A stretch of DNA of 64,000 bases, taken from contig CM060081.1 of the NCBI GenBank assembly GCA_030533445.1, positions 3,483,815-3,547,814 of the forward strand. The letters are read 5' to 3'. A program made the position numbers and the translations under genes. Of the stretch, positions 22,688-34,029 are shown one piece after another (within the stretch, counting starts at the first letter, position 1; every line of letters begins with the position of its first letter). Source of the DNA: Cyprinodon diabolis (lineage: Eukaryota > Chordata > Actinopteri > Cyprinodontiformes > Cyprinodontidae). The notes under the pieces were generated by a model. The model had not been told where the DNA came from. It saw only the letters and a list, made by a program, of their open reading frames with translations, and ran no database searches.

Positions 22688-25600
22688 TAAAAATTATCTC
22701 TCCTTCCTCCTTTTCTCTCCATGTGGAAAAGCCTCCTCGGCTTTTGTTCGCCCCTCAGCTGATGTCCTCGCCCCACCCTGCGGTTTGGGGCCCTTATCTG
22801 CGGCTCATAGCTGTCCTCCAGCAGCGTCTTTCCGCTCACAGAGTAGCTGATGTGGGACCAGTTAAGGACAGAACCCTGGTAGAACCTAAAATTAAAAACA
22901 CAGTCTTTATTTGTGGGTTTGAAGGCTTTAAATCTATTAGCCTGTGTTTAAAATGATGGAAATATAAATAACAGGAGAGAGACCCATCTGCAGGGACGAC
23001 AGCAGCTCTAGATCTCCTGTCCATGCTGTAAATCCTAACTAGAACTAGAGCAGGCAGCTCTTTGTTTTATTGCCTGTTACGAGTCAACAACATATACAGA
23101 GCGAAAGAAATAAATAAAATATGGATTTAAGAATTATCCAACTAGTTTGGTGCGGGGCAACAAGCTGCTGTGGTGGAGTTCTGGGTTCAAGTCCACGGGG
23201 AAACATGATCTTTCTGTGTGGAGTTTGCATGTTCTCCCTGTGTCAGAGTGGTGTGGAATCAAGGTTTTTCCTTTGCTTATTTTGTGTGATAAAATGTTTA
23301 ATCAGAAGTAATGATTGTGAGATCCTGTACCATTCACTATGCTATGCTGTTTGGGGGGATAGAAAACAGGTGCCTTCCCTCCCTACTCTAGATAAGGGTG
23401 AAGGAAAGGTCATGCGAAATAATGAGTTTACAAAGCTTCCTTCATGCTATGGTTAAAATATATGCTCTCCCGTCCTGTCTCTGGTGAGAACAGAAAGCAG
23501 TTGTCTGGAATGCTTATCCAAAAGCATATTTATGTCTTTTGATGAAGTGTTACCCTTGGGAAGATTCAATGTTCATGTGTGTGTATGCTGTGGGTTTTTC
23601 TTAAATGGAGGGGTGTGATTCTGAATGCTTCAGAATCACATTGGGAGCTGTGTTCAGCTTGTTCTGTGATTCTCTTTTGCAAAGAAAATAAAACCTTTTC
23701 TTCTTACTCTCAGTGCTCAATTTTTACTCCACATTGGGTTGTCTCTAGGTGCTCCTTCTTCCTCCCAAAGTCCTAAAATCTGCATGTGAGGTTGATTGTG
23801 TGTGGTTGTTCGTCTTTGCAAGTCTGTGTGTGACCCATCGATGGATAGTCCAGGGTGTACCCTGCCTCCTGCCTATTGACTACTGGGATAGTTGCTGGAG
23901 CCTATCCTGCTTATCCCTCCCCAGTAGGGAATAAGCAGTTACAATAATGAATGAATGGATGGATGGATAGTCTGGTATATCTAATAAATACTATGATGAA
24001 TGCTCACACAATACAGGGACTGGCAGTGACTCAGCAATTCTCCATGTTGGTAGGATGCCATTGTTAATGCAGAAGGCATTACCTTAGTCTTAGCCAAACT
24101 TTGTCATTTTCCATACACAGTGGGCCGGATCTATCAAAGGTTTGCGTGTATAAAAACGTGAGCTATTTCACAGCACAGGCTAAAAAATGTACAAACTGAT
24201 CTATCAACAGCGTGCTAAAAGGATTTGGTCTTGTGCTAAATAGCGCCTCTTATCCATTTAGTACCTTTTCTGCAATGAATATGCAATATGGGGCGTTTAC
24301 ACGCAAAAGTGCGTCTTGTGGGAGGAGATCATATAAATATATTAATTTAGCACTCGCAAAGCGATTTATCAAACCTGAAAGCAATTTTGCTAACGGTATC
24401 TGACTCTATATTTAACACGTTTCAAAAGAAGGTGCAAAAAAGAAGGAGACATCGAAATGAAGCAAGGAGACGCAGAGAACGCATTTTTTCACTCCGTGTG
24501 AATATTTTTGGAATGAAGGAGGAAACGATCATCAAAACATATCGTTTATCCAGCATTGCCATTTTGGAGCTGTTGGGGGAACTCCGAATGGATTTGGAGC
24601 CAGCCACAAGGAGGACCCACGCAATACCAGATATCACAAAACTCCTTGCAACATTGCACTTTTTTGCATCTGGGATCTCCCAATCTCGTTTTTCAGAAGT
24701 GCTGTACGACGTTCTAAATGCCATGTCGCCCTGACGCCCTACCGGAGAACCCCGACCTCCCCCCTGCGCCTGTGGAGCAACATGCCAATGCTGCGGGGAT
24801 GCGTACGCGCAGTAATCTCATCCACAGTCACTTCTTGTGAGCCATTTGGTAATTCAGCCACATACCCACTTAGGTAATAAAGGTTGCCAAAGTTTATATA
24901 CCATATATATATATATATATATATTTTTTTTTTTTTGGAGGGGGTGGGGTTGTCACTGTAAGATTAAAATATCTTAATGCACTAGTTTGTACAAACTACA
25001 AACTACTTTGCCGCAAACCACAAAACGCGCAAAACCATCAACCAACAGTTTTGCACCTGCCACCAGTTACGCAATCGCTCTTGTTAAATCACCCGCAAAC
25101 CATGATTCAGCCCCTCGCGCAAAATTCCAGTTTGCGAGCGCAAATTACTGCACGCAAAATTGGATCTTGATAAATCCGGCTCTCAGTGTATGCAAAACTA
25201 AATTTCGATGCACACAGCTTTTCAGCAGTGAATGAGCCGCTTACAACAGTGAAATTAACTTTTCCATTTATAAAGTGTAGTACTGATCAGAAGAATATCA
25301 TGCAAATGCAGTAGAGTTCTGTTTAAAAGGGATTTGAAAACTTTGTCATGTACTGCAAATATGGTGTTTGTACCGAGGTGTTTATTCCTTATTTATTGAT
25401 AACTTTTATGAGCCTTCTCTATGGCTGCTCCTCATTTACGGAACAGGCTCCTTCAATGCCGAATTTTAAAACACGGCTCAAGATTCAACACTTTTATTTA
25501 CTGGCTTTTAACACTAGCAGGATTTAGTTGCTCTGATGTTGTTTATCTAGCTTAACAAATTCTTATTATAACCTTATTTTACATATTTATGATGTATTTT

Positions 25601-28600
25601 ATTCTTTTTAGCTATGTTCAGCACTTTGTTTTCAACTGTAGCTGTTTTAAAGCGCTCTACGAATAATGATGATGATGATGAAGAATGTAAATGTAACATT
25701 TGTACGTTTTTATGCATATAACATAAATGCCATAATGGAGCCTTTCTGTTCTTTCCATTGTTTACGTCAGGGGTCTTCAACGTTTTCCAGGCCAGGGACC
25801 CCCAAACTGATGGCGAGATGGAGCGGGGACCCCCTAATTATATATATTGTATGAAATAGTGTTCTATCAAACTGGTCCTGTAGTCACTCTATTACAGATG
25901 GAGTAATGTAACTAAAGTAATCCCTCCCTGGGATTATTAAAGCATTTCTGATTCCTGGTTGATGGGACAGGTGTTGTGAATGAAACGGTGCCCAGCTTGA
26001 AAGCTTCCCTCCATTTATCTGTTTACTACAGCGTGTTGAATTCATGTTAATGTGGATTTAAAGACATTTCAATTAGTGGAAAAAACTGCAGGGGGGAATA
26101 AAAAAAAAAAAAAAAAACTAACCAAAACCTTTGCGACCCCCATACGATACCTCTGCGGACCCCCTGTTCAAGACCTCCAGTTTACGTGATTATAGATATA
26201 GATAGATAGATTTACATTTCTAAAGCAGTATCGTCTGTTTCTCTGACTGTGACTAACTGTATGTGCTCTCCTTCATCCTCTGACATGGGAGCTGGCTGGG
26301 AGCTCACCACAAGTCTTGATTGATCAATTTTTCAATGAGCTTACATTTTTTAAATAACCTTTTCTGGAAGCAGAGAAACATATTTAATAGTTAATTAAAT
26401 AAGTGAAAAATATCAATTTATTAAGGGTAAAATAAACATTTATTTATTTTTTTAATCCAAGCATCTCAGATGACATTTAAAAGTTTATATTTACAAATAG
26501 ACATCTCTCAAGGTTTTTACCTGATGAAACGTGTGACACATTTGGCTTAAAATAACTGCTCCAGTCTGATTTGATCCCATTTATAGATTTTTACTTGTGT
26601 GATTTCTATCTGTGTGACGTGTTTAGACTGGACCAAAAATAGTCTGGTCAAAATCTTTCTTAAGCAGTTAAAGCTGTACAGTTATGGCAAGCCTTTTTAA
26701 CATCAATTCAGTTTCGTCTGACCAGCCATAATTACGTTCCAGATATCTTAAAATACATTTTGACTAGACAAAAACCATATTTTGACTATCCGAAATGGTA
26801 ATTTAAGATATCTGTATTTACATTCTGATTAGGAAGAATAATAATTCAAGATATCTTAAATTACATTTTGCCTAGTCAAAATTCCTTTCAAGATCTCTCA
26901 AATTACGACACCGGATTTGTCATTTAAAGCGTCACACGCTGATTTAACTTTTCCTCCTTTCGATTAAACTGACAGTAAGGAATTTGCTTTTAGGAATGAT
27001 CCTCCTGGAAGCCCATTAAAAGGATCATTACACATTTTGACTAGTAAGAATGTCAATTTAAGATATCTTTAATGGAAAAGCTGAATAATTCGAGATATAA
27101 TTCATTTAGAGATATCTTAAAAGGAATTTTAAATAGTCGAAAATTACAAAATTTTGTTTTGTCTAGTGATTATTTGCTTTTAAGATATCTATAATTGAGT
27201 TTTCACTAAACTAAAATCAAGATATCTTGAAATCACTTTATGTCTAGTCGTAATTTAATCGTAGATATCTGAAATGTGTATTTCAGATAGTCAGTAATTA
27301 ATTCTAGATATCTAAAATGGATGTCTCCATGAAAGTTAATGGTAAATCTGACGTCATTTCGACTATTCAGAATGTAATTAGAGATATCTCGAGTAGGTAT
27401 TTTGACTACTCAAAATATAATCAGAGATATCTTAAATCCCTAAAACGTCTAGTCATAAAACAATTTGAGATATCTTGAATGTAAAGGCGTTACAACCTAA
27501 TTTATGTTAAAACGGCTTGCCATAGGACAGTAGGATAGTTCATTCACGTTGATCTTATCACTGTTGCATACGCGCCATGTAACCACGTCGGTTACATTCT
27601 AAACTTCTCAACCTCTTTACAATACCCATTGGTCCAGTCTTAATTATAACTTCATCTAGCAAAGATAGGAAACAAATCCTTGATAGAAACTGCTGAGTAG
27701 TTTGCTCCTTCAGAGCGCTTTAAAGGCACACTATGCAACATTTTTCAGTTAATTAATGTGTTCCATAACGTTTTGGATGATTAAATGAGTCATTTCAGGT
27801 TGAACAAAGGTTTTCTCGGCCGCCCTGGTGGTCTGTGGGGGAAATACCGCACTTGCAATTGCAGGAGCCCTCGGCCCGCACCCACAGGCTCAGAAGTCTC
27901 GCGAGAGTCGGTCTTGCTTTACGGCGAGAACCGCTACACGCCCCCAGTGAAAGGCATGCTCGTTGCTAGCACAGTGGCGATCTTTGTGCAGTTATCATGG
28001 TGGAACCAGTGAGAAAACAGCGAAAGCCCATGTCGGAGCAGGCAGGAAAGAGGAAAAGGGCTCCGGACAGAGAGAGGAGTCGTACACGGGTGAACATCGG
28101 GCAAGCTTTTTCCGAATGGCGAGAGCTAAAATAAAAAGAAGGCTGCAAGGCTGACGCGGACCTCGCGTTTCTGCTGATGCGATTGTAAGTAACATTGGAA
28201 TGGTTTCTCTCTCTCTCTGTGTGCATGTTCATACTGTCTGCTAAGCTCAAAACAACCGCCACTGGCTTGACGGAGAAACCAGGAGAACAGCTGAGCATAT
28301 TTACGACAGTGCACTTTTACTTTCGCCCTCTGGGGGGAGCCTCGCTGGAAAATCACCCCCGGTTGCATAGTATACCTTTAAGCTACCACCTAATTCTCAG
28401 GCTTTTGCAGGTGTTCCTGCGGCTTGAAGCGGCTTCTTCAGCTGAGAGCTGCTGTAACCTTCATGTTAAAGTGATGGAGCTGCTACCTGACGTTTACGAA
28501 GGAGAAGATTCAGGTTCTGTATTTGCCAGCCTTATGTATAGCAGCTTGACAAACTACAGAGAAACTGCATCAGCGGCATAACCAGTTTGAAGGAATGGCT

Positions 28601-30037
28601 GCTGGGGGTACTTCTCTAATAGGGCAGTGAATAATTGAATGAAAATAATAATAGGAAAATATTTAGAACAAACTTAAGAATAAAGCTCCAATTTCCTTGC
28701 AAACATCTTTAAAAAAAATTATATTGTGGCAAAAGAAGTAGGGGCCTAAATCAGCTGCCCCCTCTACCCTTGGCTGACATGTTACCTTTTGTATCTATGC
28801 TTCTTTTTCTATGTCTGCTTCTGTCTCCTTGAACCCCAGTCGGCCTCAGCAGATGGCCGCTCACACTGAGCCTGGTTCTGCTGGAGGTTTCTTCCTGTTA
28901 AAAGGGAGTTTTCCTCTCCACTGTCGCTACAAGCATGCATGTTGTGACGGATTGCTGAAGAGTCAATGAGTCGATGCAATCAGCTGGTTTTCCTTACATA
29001 GAAAACTTGAACCAATCCAAATGGATGATCTGATTGACATGAATCTATATAGAGACCTTAGATCACATGCTGTGAATTGGTTCTATAGAAATAAACTGAA
29101 ATGAATTGTAAATATCCTTAGTACTCATAAAGTGATCAGAGCCAATTTGAGTCGTATCAGATTGCATTTTCTCTGGACATCAGCCAGCCTTAACTCTAAC
29201 CTGAGCCTAAACTCAATTCACTCAGAGCAGTGATTCCCAACAGGGGGTACGCGTTCCCCTAGTGGTCTGTGTGTGCATTGCAAGGGGTACATGAAAATAG
29301 ATTATTTGTTAGGTAGTAAAATAAAATAGGGCTATTTTGATTTGTCGGGGACCGATTGAAAAATTTAACAAGCTTTTATCAACCAAAAATGATGTTTTTC
29401 TTACATGTTTGAGTTCACCAAAACAAACAGCCTGTTATTAGCTGTTTTGCACACTGAGCTATTGGAGCTCATTAAAGCAGCTCAGGTGTCACGATGAAAC
29501 AAAGTAAACCTAATTAGGCCAGCCTGACTATAATTTTAGTTCAATATTTTGATCCCAATTCCTCAAGTTTGAATGTAATTATAAGGGAGTTACTTAGAGG
29601 AGCTCCTCTTTTTATAAATACAGGTTTAGAATAGGATTTATTTTCTATATATTATGATTCCTTACTAACTTCCAGGGAACATATTTACATAGTTTTTTAT
29701 TTAAGATGAAAATAATAAAATACCTAAGAATAAAATTCTCAGGATAAAAGATTTAGTAAAACTGTTTTTGTTTTATAAGCAGCAGAATGTCTTCACTTTG
29801 ATAAAAATGATTCTGAGTTTGATGTTGAGATGGAAAAAGGGTCCTCACTTTGATGCTAAAACAAAAACACAGACAGATGGACAGACAGACAGCAACCAGG
29901 TTCCTACCCGTAGAAACCGCTGCTCATGTAGTAGAGGACTTCTTTATAACGCAGAGGATAATCCCACACCTGGACATCTGTCACCTGATCTTCGAAACCT
30001 GTGAAATCAATGACAGCCTCACCCGACCACACGAACT

Positions 30038-30098
<61 letters not shown>

Positions 30099-33000
30099 GC
30101 AGATTTGATGTTGGAGACAGGAAATACATCAATAAGGTTGACATTAAAATGCATTAAGCTGTACAGATGCATCATGATGAAGTAGAAAATCATAACAAAG
30201 TATATTAGGAAAGTCTTCAACCTCCTTCACTCTCTTCATATGTGACTATAATTTCATCATCCAAAAACTACAGATATCAGTAATAATTAGACATTTTTGT
30301 TAATGAATATAAAAAGGCAAAACTTTAGAAAATAATTAAAAAAGGCTCTTGGATATGTATAAAAACACCTTAAAATAAATGAGCAAAGGTCCGGTTGCCA
30401 TCAAAGTTAAACCTGTTTGTGGTTTAGAAAAAGAAATATGCACATACTTTGGTTTCCACTGATTGATCCTTCAGATATTTCTACTGTATGATTGGAGCCA
30501 ACTTTTGGTGACTTCAGTTGACTTGGAATAGAAAAGACTGGTCCAGATAATGTTTCACTTGTTATTGTGAAGCAGAAACAAAGAACTGAAGCCAAATGGA
30601 TCCTCTTGAGACCTCTAAGACCAGATTGTGCCAAAACACAAATCTGAAGAAGGTTAAAAAACACTTTGAAATTCCAAGAATCAAAGGGAGTACTACTCTC
30701 TCCATTACATGGATATCCAAGAGGCTTTAATCCCCAAAGTGTTCAAAATTAAGCTCCACCCATTTCAGAATTAAAGCATTAGAATTTTCAAACCTGGATT
30801 ATTGTATATTGAGTGCACACCATAACATTTCTGCATGTAGAGCGGCGTGGCTTTATTTGTTCCTTCTAATCAGAGAGACCTAAATTGTGCCACCCACTCC
30901 TATGTAATTTCTAAAGCAATATTGACATAAAGATTGGGACTTTCAGTTTATAGATAATGATAAATAACATACTTATGTGTAATATTTTACATTTATTTCA
31001 TTACATTCCTGTAATCATAACACACGGGACTTTTGCACATAACATTTTGACATAAAACTACTGCTTGATAAAAATGCCTCAAAAAGAATCTAACTTAATG
31101 GGAAAAATTGTCAAACCATTTAAATTTCTTCCATTATTATGAAATATATTTTATAATGAGCTGAAAAGTTTACTTCCATTCATTAATTTCACAATTTCAT
31201 TGTCATATTAAATAATTTGTCAAACTATATCAAACTATATATTTATTTAACAATTATTGATTGAATTATGTAATGCTGAGGGTTTCATTTAGAGGGACCT
31301 TTACTTAATGTTCCAAAAAGTGGTTCAACATGATATTAAATCATATATATGGATTTCTATAATAATCTTTCTGAATAATCTGCCCTCACCTGATTATTTA
31401 TCAGTTTCCTGATGCTCATTTCCGAGTCTCTGAACATCTGAGCCACACCCTTTACTGTGTCCAGAGTGATGCAGATGTTAGTCCAAATGTTGGACTTCAT
31501 ATCAGACCAGAGTCTGATGTTCGGTAGTAGGTACACGCTTTGGTAGTTCAAAGACAGCCCATATACCAATGGTCCATCGATGTTCAGGCTCAGACGGGAG
31601 CTAGATGGACTGAGGGTGAAAATCTTGTTGCTCTGAGTGTCTGTGATGTACCGCAGACACACTGACACACCTAAAGGGGGACCATAAGGACAGAGGGGAT
31701 TATAATAACCAGAAGCCACTTAGAATGTAAATCATACATTAAACTATAGGCAAGGCAAGGCAAGGCAAATTTATTTGTATAGCACAATTCAGTACAAAGA
31801 CAATGCAAAGTGCTTTACGTGATTAAAATACAGGAAGATAAAACAGAATCAAAGCAAGTAGGAAAAAAATGAAAAATGAATACAATAAAATAAAAAAATG
31901 CAGAAACAAAAAAGAATATTAAAAACAGTTGGGTTTGCATTTGATCAAAAATTTCTCCTTGGGCAGTTGACAATTCCCCAGAACCTTGCCTTTTGTTCTA
32001 CTACCATAGAACTGCAAAACCTTTCCCGTTATCTACAGGTAATTTAACTCTGCCCGATACACAGCAATCCTATGGTGCCAACCTGCATAACTGGGGGGGA
32101 TTCCACTCTAGATTACCGACATCTCAGTAAAATTAAGTACCTTCTGGTGGCACCTACAACCTTCCTCTCAGTCTTAGAGCCTCGCGTTTCTATGCGAGGT
32201 CTTTTGGTTCACAGGTGGAAAAAAAACCTGAATTGCCTTTCTGCTCCCCAAAAAGAAAAGTTATCTTTTATTTTGTATGTACAGAACTATAGTCAGTGTA
32301 CTTTCCTGAATGTGTCAGCACAGTAGAATGATGGTAGAAGGATGTCAACAAAGAACAAATATTAAATAAACAATTAACTTTTAACCGACCCAGAGAAAGC
32401 CTAGTGTCTACAACGCTCAGAGTCTAAAAACTGCTTCAAAGGAGAATCAATAAAGGGCTAATTTCCGCCCTTAATTATCCATACAAACTCGCCTTTAAAT
32501 TAATTCATGTAGTTATTTTTTCAATTTTTATTGTACTCTGCACACAAATGATGAAAAATGGATCAAAGTAGCTGTTGTCCAGGGGTATCTTAGTCCAGTA
32601 CTCAAAAGATGCAACCTTTAGAAGTGTCCTTCGCCCAACATGCCTGAATCAATGACTGACTCGTTAGCAGGCCTCTGAAGAGCTGAAAATAATTAGGACT
32701 TCCTACTAAAGGGATCCAGGTGGGGTAGAGAATTTCCATTTGTTTTTGTTTTCTGAAATAGATTTAAGACGTTCTGTTTGCAGAACAAAACTGCCCTGGC
32801 AAAGGTAGGGAAGTATCTGCAATACCTGAAATGCTGTAACATGGAAAAAGAAAGGATAAATGAACATTTCAAGTTTTATTTAAACTTTGTCCCATGACCT
32901 TGAGTTTGCTTTGATTTGGTTCTTTGTTGAAGAACGTCACATCCATAAACAGAATTTATCATTTCTTCTGATTATACTGGAGGTTTCTTTCTGTTCAAAA

Positions 33001-34029
33001 GGGAGTTTTCCTCTCCTCTGTCGCTGCATGCATGCTTAGTGTCAGGGATTGCTACAGAGTCAATATCTACTGTCTCTACCTGCTCATCAAGAAGGAAAGA
33101 GTCCTGTTAAGTCGATGACTGGATGCTGGTTTTCCTTAAGTAGAAATGTTGGACCTTTAATCTGACTGGATGGTCTGATTGATCTGGATTGTTCTGCCTT
33201 TTCTATTGTTTTTGTTTTGTAAATCACTATAGCGTTTCCTCTGGTGGTTGTTTTTGGTATATGTTTTTTTTGGTTATGCTTTAAAGGGAACTATAGCAAG
33301 CGATAGATGGCGGAACGTAATGCCAGAACATAATGCAATCTTTTATGATGGTCAAAGAGAGGCCAATGGTTAGAGGCTATTCTTCAATAAACAATCAAGA
33401 TATTTAAGATGACACTTCTGTTTATTGGAGCCTCGTTTGTTTTTAGCTGTCTAGCTGATGAATACCGGCATACTCATGGCATGGACAGAATATGGATCTT
33501 TAAAGTGACCTGAGATTAAATGATGTGAATTGGAGCATAGAAATAAAGTAAAAGGAATTGTCAGGAAGACCTGCTCTAAAGGAATTTAATCCTTTGTAGT
33601 TATTTTAAGATTTAAAACACCAAAGGGTTCAGAGGTCATTAATGTTATCACAAAGAAACTCACCTCTAGTTGGAGGAGCTGTTGTGGTATAGGGAGTGGT
33701 AAGGTGGGTGGTACGGCGGGTGGTACGGGGTAAGGTGGTTCGTACAGTGGTAGCAGGAGCTGTACTGGGAGTGGTATGGTGGGCGGTATGTGTACCGGTA
33801 CGGGGAGTGGTAGGGTAGGTGGAGGAGTAAGACTCAGTAGATGTATCTGTCAGTGCTGTGTTGGTTTGGGTGTTACTGCCTGTGATGGAGTACCTGGAGG
33901 TGTAACCACTAGTTTGATATGGCGTAGGAGTTGCCCAGGGGGGAGGTTGATAAGGTGAATAGAAGACTACTCCTCCATTATAACTGGTCAAAGTGAACAT
34001 CCGGCCATTCAAGTTGACGCCAGAACCAC
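22687..34029 (-). CDS. Secreted pentraxin-domain protein with mucin-like insert and basic tail (5' partial)
   Basis: Minus-strand exons 34029-33664, 31670-31390, 30035-29908 and 22885-22687 have GT-AG borders and matching phases, about 320 residues. Exon 1 opens with LNGRMFTL, like the first pentraxin strand, then runs into about 95 residues dominated by Thr, Ser and Pro (TTPRTGTHTAHHTTPSTAP). Exon 2 gives VSVCLRYIT and ICITLDT, the cysteine pair of the fold, but the HxCxS/TWxS/T signature lacks its His and Trp. Exon 3 gives QVTDVQVWDYPLRYKEVLYY, and exon 4 gives GSVLNWSHISYSVSGK, then a basic tail (RRVGRGHQLRGEQKPRR). Pentraxins are secreted pattern-recognition lectins; a calcium site is not evident here. 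The insert suggests dense O-glycosylation. The leader exon is not placed. It might instead be a transmembrane relative with upstream exons, but the stop after the tail argues for secretion. Confidence 0.8.
23135..23970 (+). mobile_element. Second SINE of the same type, split by an insertion
   Basis: The 5' half at about 23140-23242 (gttctgggttcaagtccacg, gagtttgcatgttctccctg) and the 3' half at about 23733-23970 (ggtgctccttcttcctccca, gatggatagtccagggtgta, tail ggatggatggat) match the SINE at 21700-22040 in order and orientation. About 490 bp of unrelated sequence separate them. Confidence 0.7.
23243..23733 (+). mobile_element. Possible solo LTR inserted in a SINE
   Basis: The insert begins tgtcagagtggtgtgg and ends actccaca, so it has TG...CA borders. 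It contains an AATAAA (about 23688) some 45 bp before its right end and a TATA-like stretch (aaaatatatgctc) near 23460. This layout resembles an LTR. I could not find a target-site duplication, so the call is tentative, and no retroviral coding sequence is present. Confidence 0.4.
24121..25182 (+). mobile_element. PIF/Harbinger element, internally deleted
   Basis: The left end gggccggatctatcaa and the right end ttgataaatccggctctc are inverse with small differences. Just inside are caaaggtttgcgtgta and, at the right, cgcaaattactgcacgcaaa. A transposase remnant lies between. A (TA)n plus poly-T block is at about 24904-24935. The length of about 1.06 kb is well below an autonomous Harbinger. Confidence 0.75.
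24387..24840 (+). pseudogene. Harbinger-type transposase remnant: N-terminus joined to C-terminus
   Basis: The frame 24387-24734 gives a basic start, then YRLSSIAILELLGELRMDLE and HAIPDITKLLATLHFFASG, followed by an Ser-Gln-Ser-Arg-Phe-Ser stretch. This order matches the N-terminal helix-turn-helix region of HARBI1-like transposases. After about 24726 another frame reads ALPENPDLPPAPVEQ and MRTRSNLIHSHFL before a stop, like the extreme C-terminus. The whole DDE nuclease domain between them is missing, so this is a deletion derivative. Confidence 0.7.
25415..25685 (+). repeat. L2-type LINE 3' end fragment
   Basis: Reads as the last codons of an L2-like reverse transcriptase ORF (a Leu-Leu-rich C-terminus), then a 3' tail ending aaagcgctctacgaataatg and a (gat)n-type simple repeat, as is usual for this group in fish. 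Confidence 0.5.
25768..26179. mobile_element. hAT-type MITE, 412 bp, 8-bp target duplication
   Basis: Begins caggggtcttcaacgttttc and ends ccctgttcaagacctcca. Both ends also carry inverted accc/gggacccccaaa blocks. Flanked by gtttacgt (25760-25767 and 26180-26187). A long poly-A lies at about 26099-26117. It is in the intron between pentraxin exons 3 and 4. Confidence 0.85.
26683..27524. mobile_element. Foldback element of degenerate agatatct repeats, 842 bp
   Basis: Termini tatggcaagcctttttaaca and its inverse tgttaaaacggcttgccata. The interior is made of about 25 irregularly spaced gatatct/agatatc motifs and tagtcaaaa/ttttgacta motifs in both orientations, so most of the element can fold on itself. 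No ORF. Flanks show only a partial acagt match, so the target duplication is uncertain. Confidence 0.7.
27720..28381 (+). mobile_element. TTAA-flanked DNA transposon derivative carrying a decayed exon
   Basis: TTAA lies at both borders (27720-27723, 28378-28381). Inside are the inverse termini aggcacactatgcaac and gttgcatagtatacct. From an ATG near 27999 a frame runs MVEPVRKQRKPMSEQ, then RTRVNIGQAFSEWRELK, an in-frame TAA, then KADADLAFLLMRL and a gtaagt donor. This looks like a transposon-encoded first exon with one premature stop. A TTAA target fits Kolobok or piggyBac; the exon type is common in fish repeats but I cannot name the family. Confidence 0.65.
28825..29110 (+). repeat. Dispersed L2-type LINE 3' tail (family T, copy 1)
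   Basis: Begins within ccttgaaccccagtcggcct, continues ctcacactgagcctggttct and ggaggtttcttcctgttaaa, and ends in gaaataaactgaaatg. The same tail follows a recognisable LINE ORF end at 57400-58325, which identifies its origin. Other copies: 32960-33560, 35880-36190 (plus), and 52735-52960, 53925-54215, 54725-54815 (minus). Confidence 0.75.
30041..30096 (+). repeat. (CA)28 microsatellite next to a splice acceptor
   Basis: 56 bp of pure CA. On the transcribed (minus) strand it reads (TG)28 and ends 3 bases before the AG acceptor of pentraxin exon 3 (30035). Confidence 0.95.
31744..31930 (-). repeat. LINE 3' tail, antisense, with (ggcaa)n head
   Basis: aaggcaaatttatttgtata and agtgctttacgtgattaaaa are the reverse of the common fish LINE ending ...ctatacaaataaatttgcc. 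A short (aaggc)n simple repeat marks the 3' end. It lies about 75 bp upstream of the acceptor of pentraxin exon 2 on the gene strand. Confidence 0.65.
32960..33560 (+). repeat. L2-type 3' tail (family T, copy 2), interrupted
   Basis: The first part at 32980-33220 (ggaggtttctttctgttcaa, then gattgctacagagtcaatat) and the last part at 33500-33555 (gacctgagattaaatgatgt, gaaataaagtaaaagg) flank about 270 bp of unrelated sequence. It is in the intron between pentraxin exons 1 and 2. Confidence 0.5.

Noticed and set aside
24422..24724. 100-codon minus-strand frame
   Set aside because: Antisense shadow of the Harbinger transposase remnant on the plus strand.
30407..30664. Minus-strand frame with a hydrophobic start and LSGPVFSIP, resembling a pentraxin start
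   Set aside because: No splice donor or acceptor fits the phases of the neighbouring pentraxin exons, and the exons on either side join directly in phase. Kept only as a chance or decayed exon.
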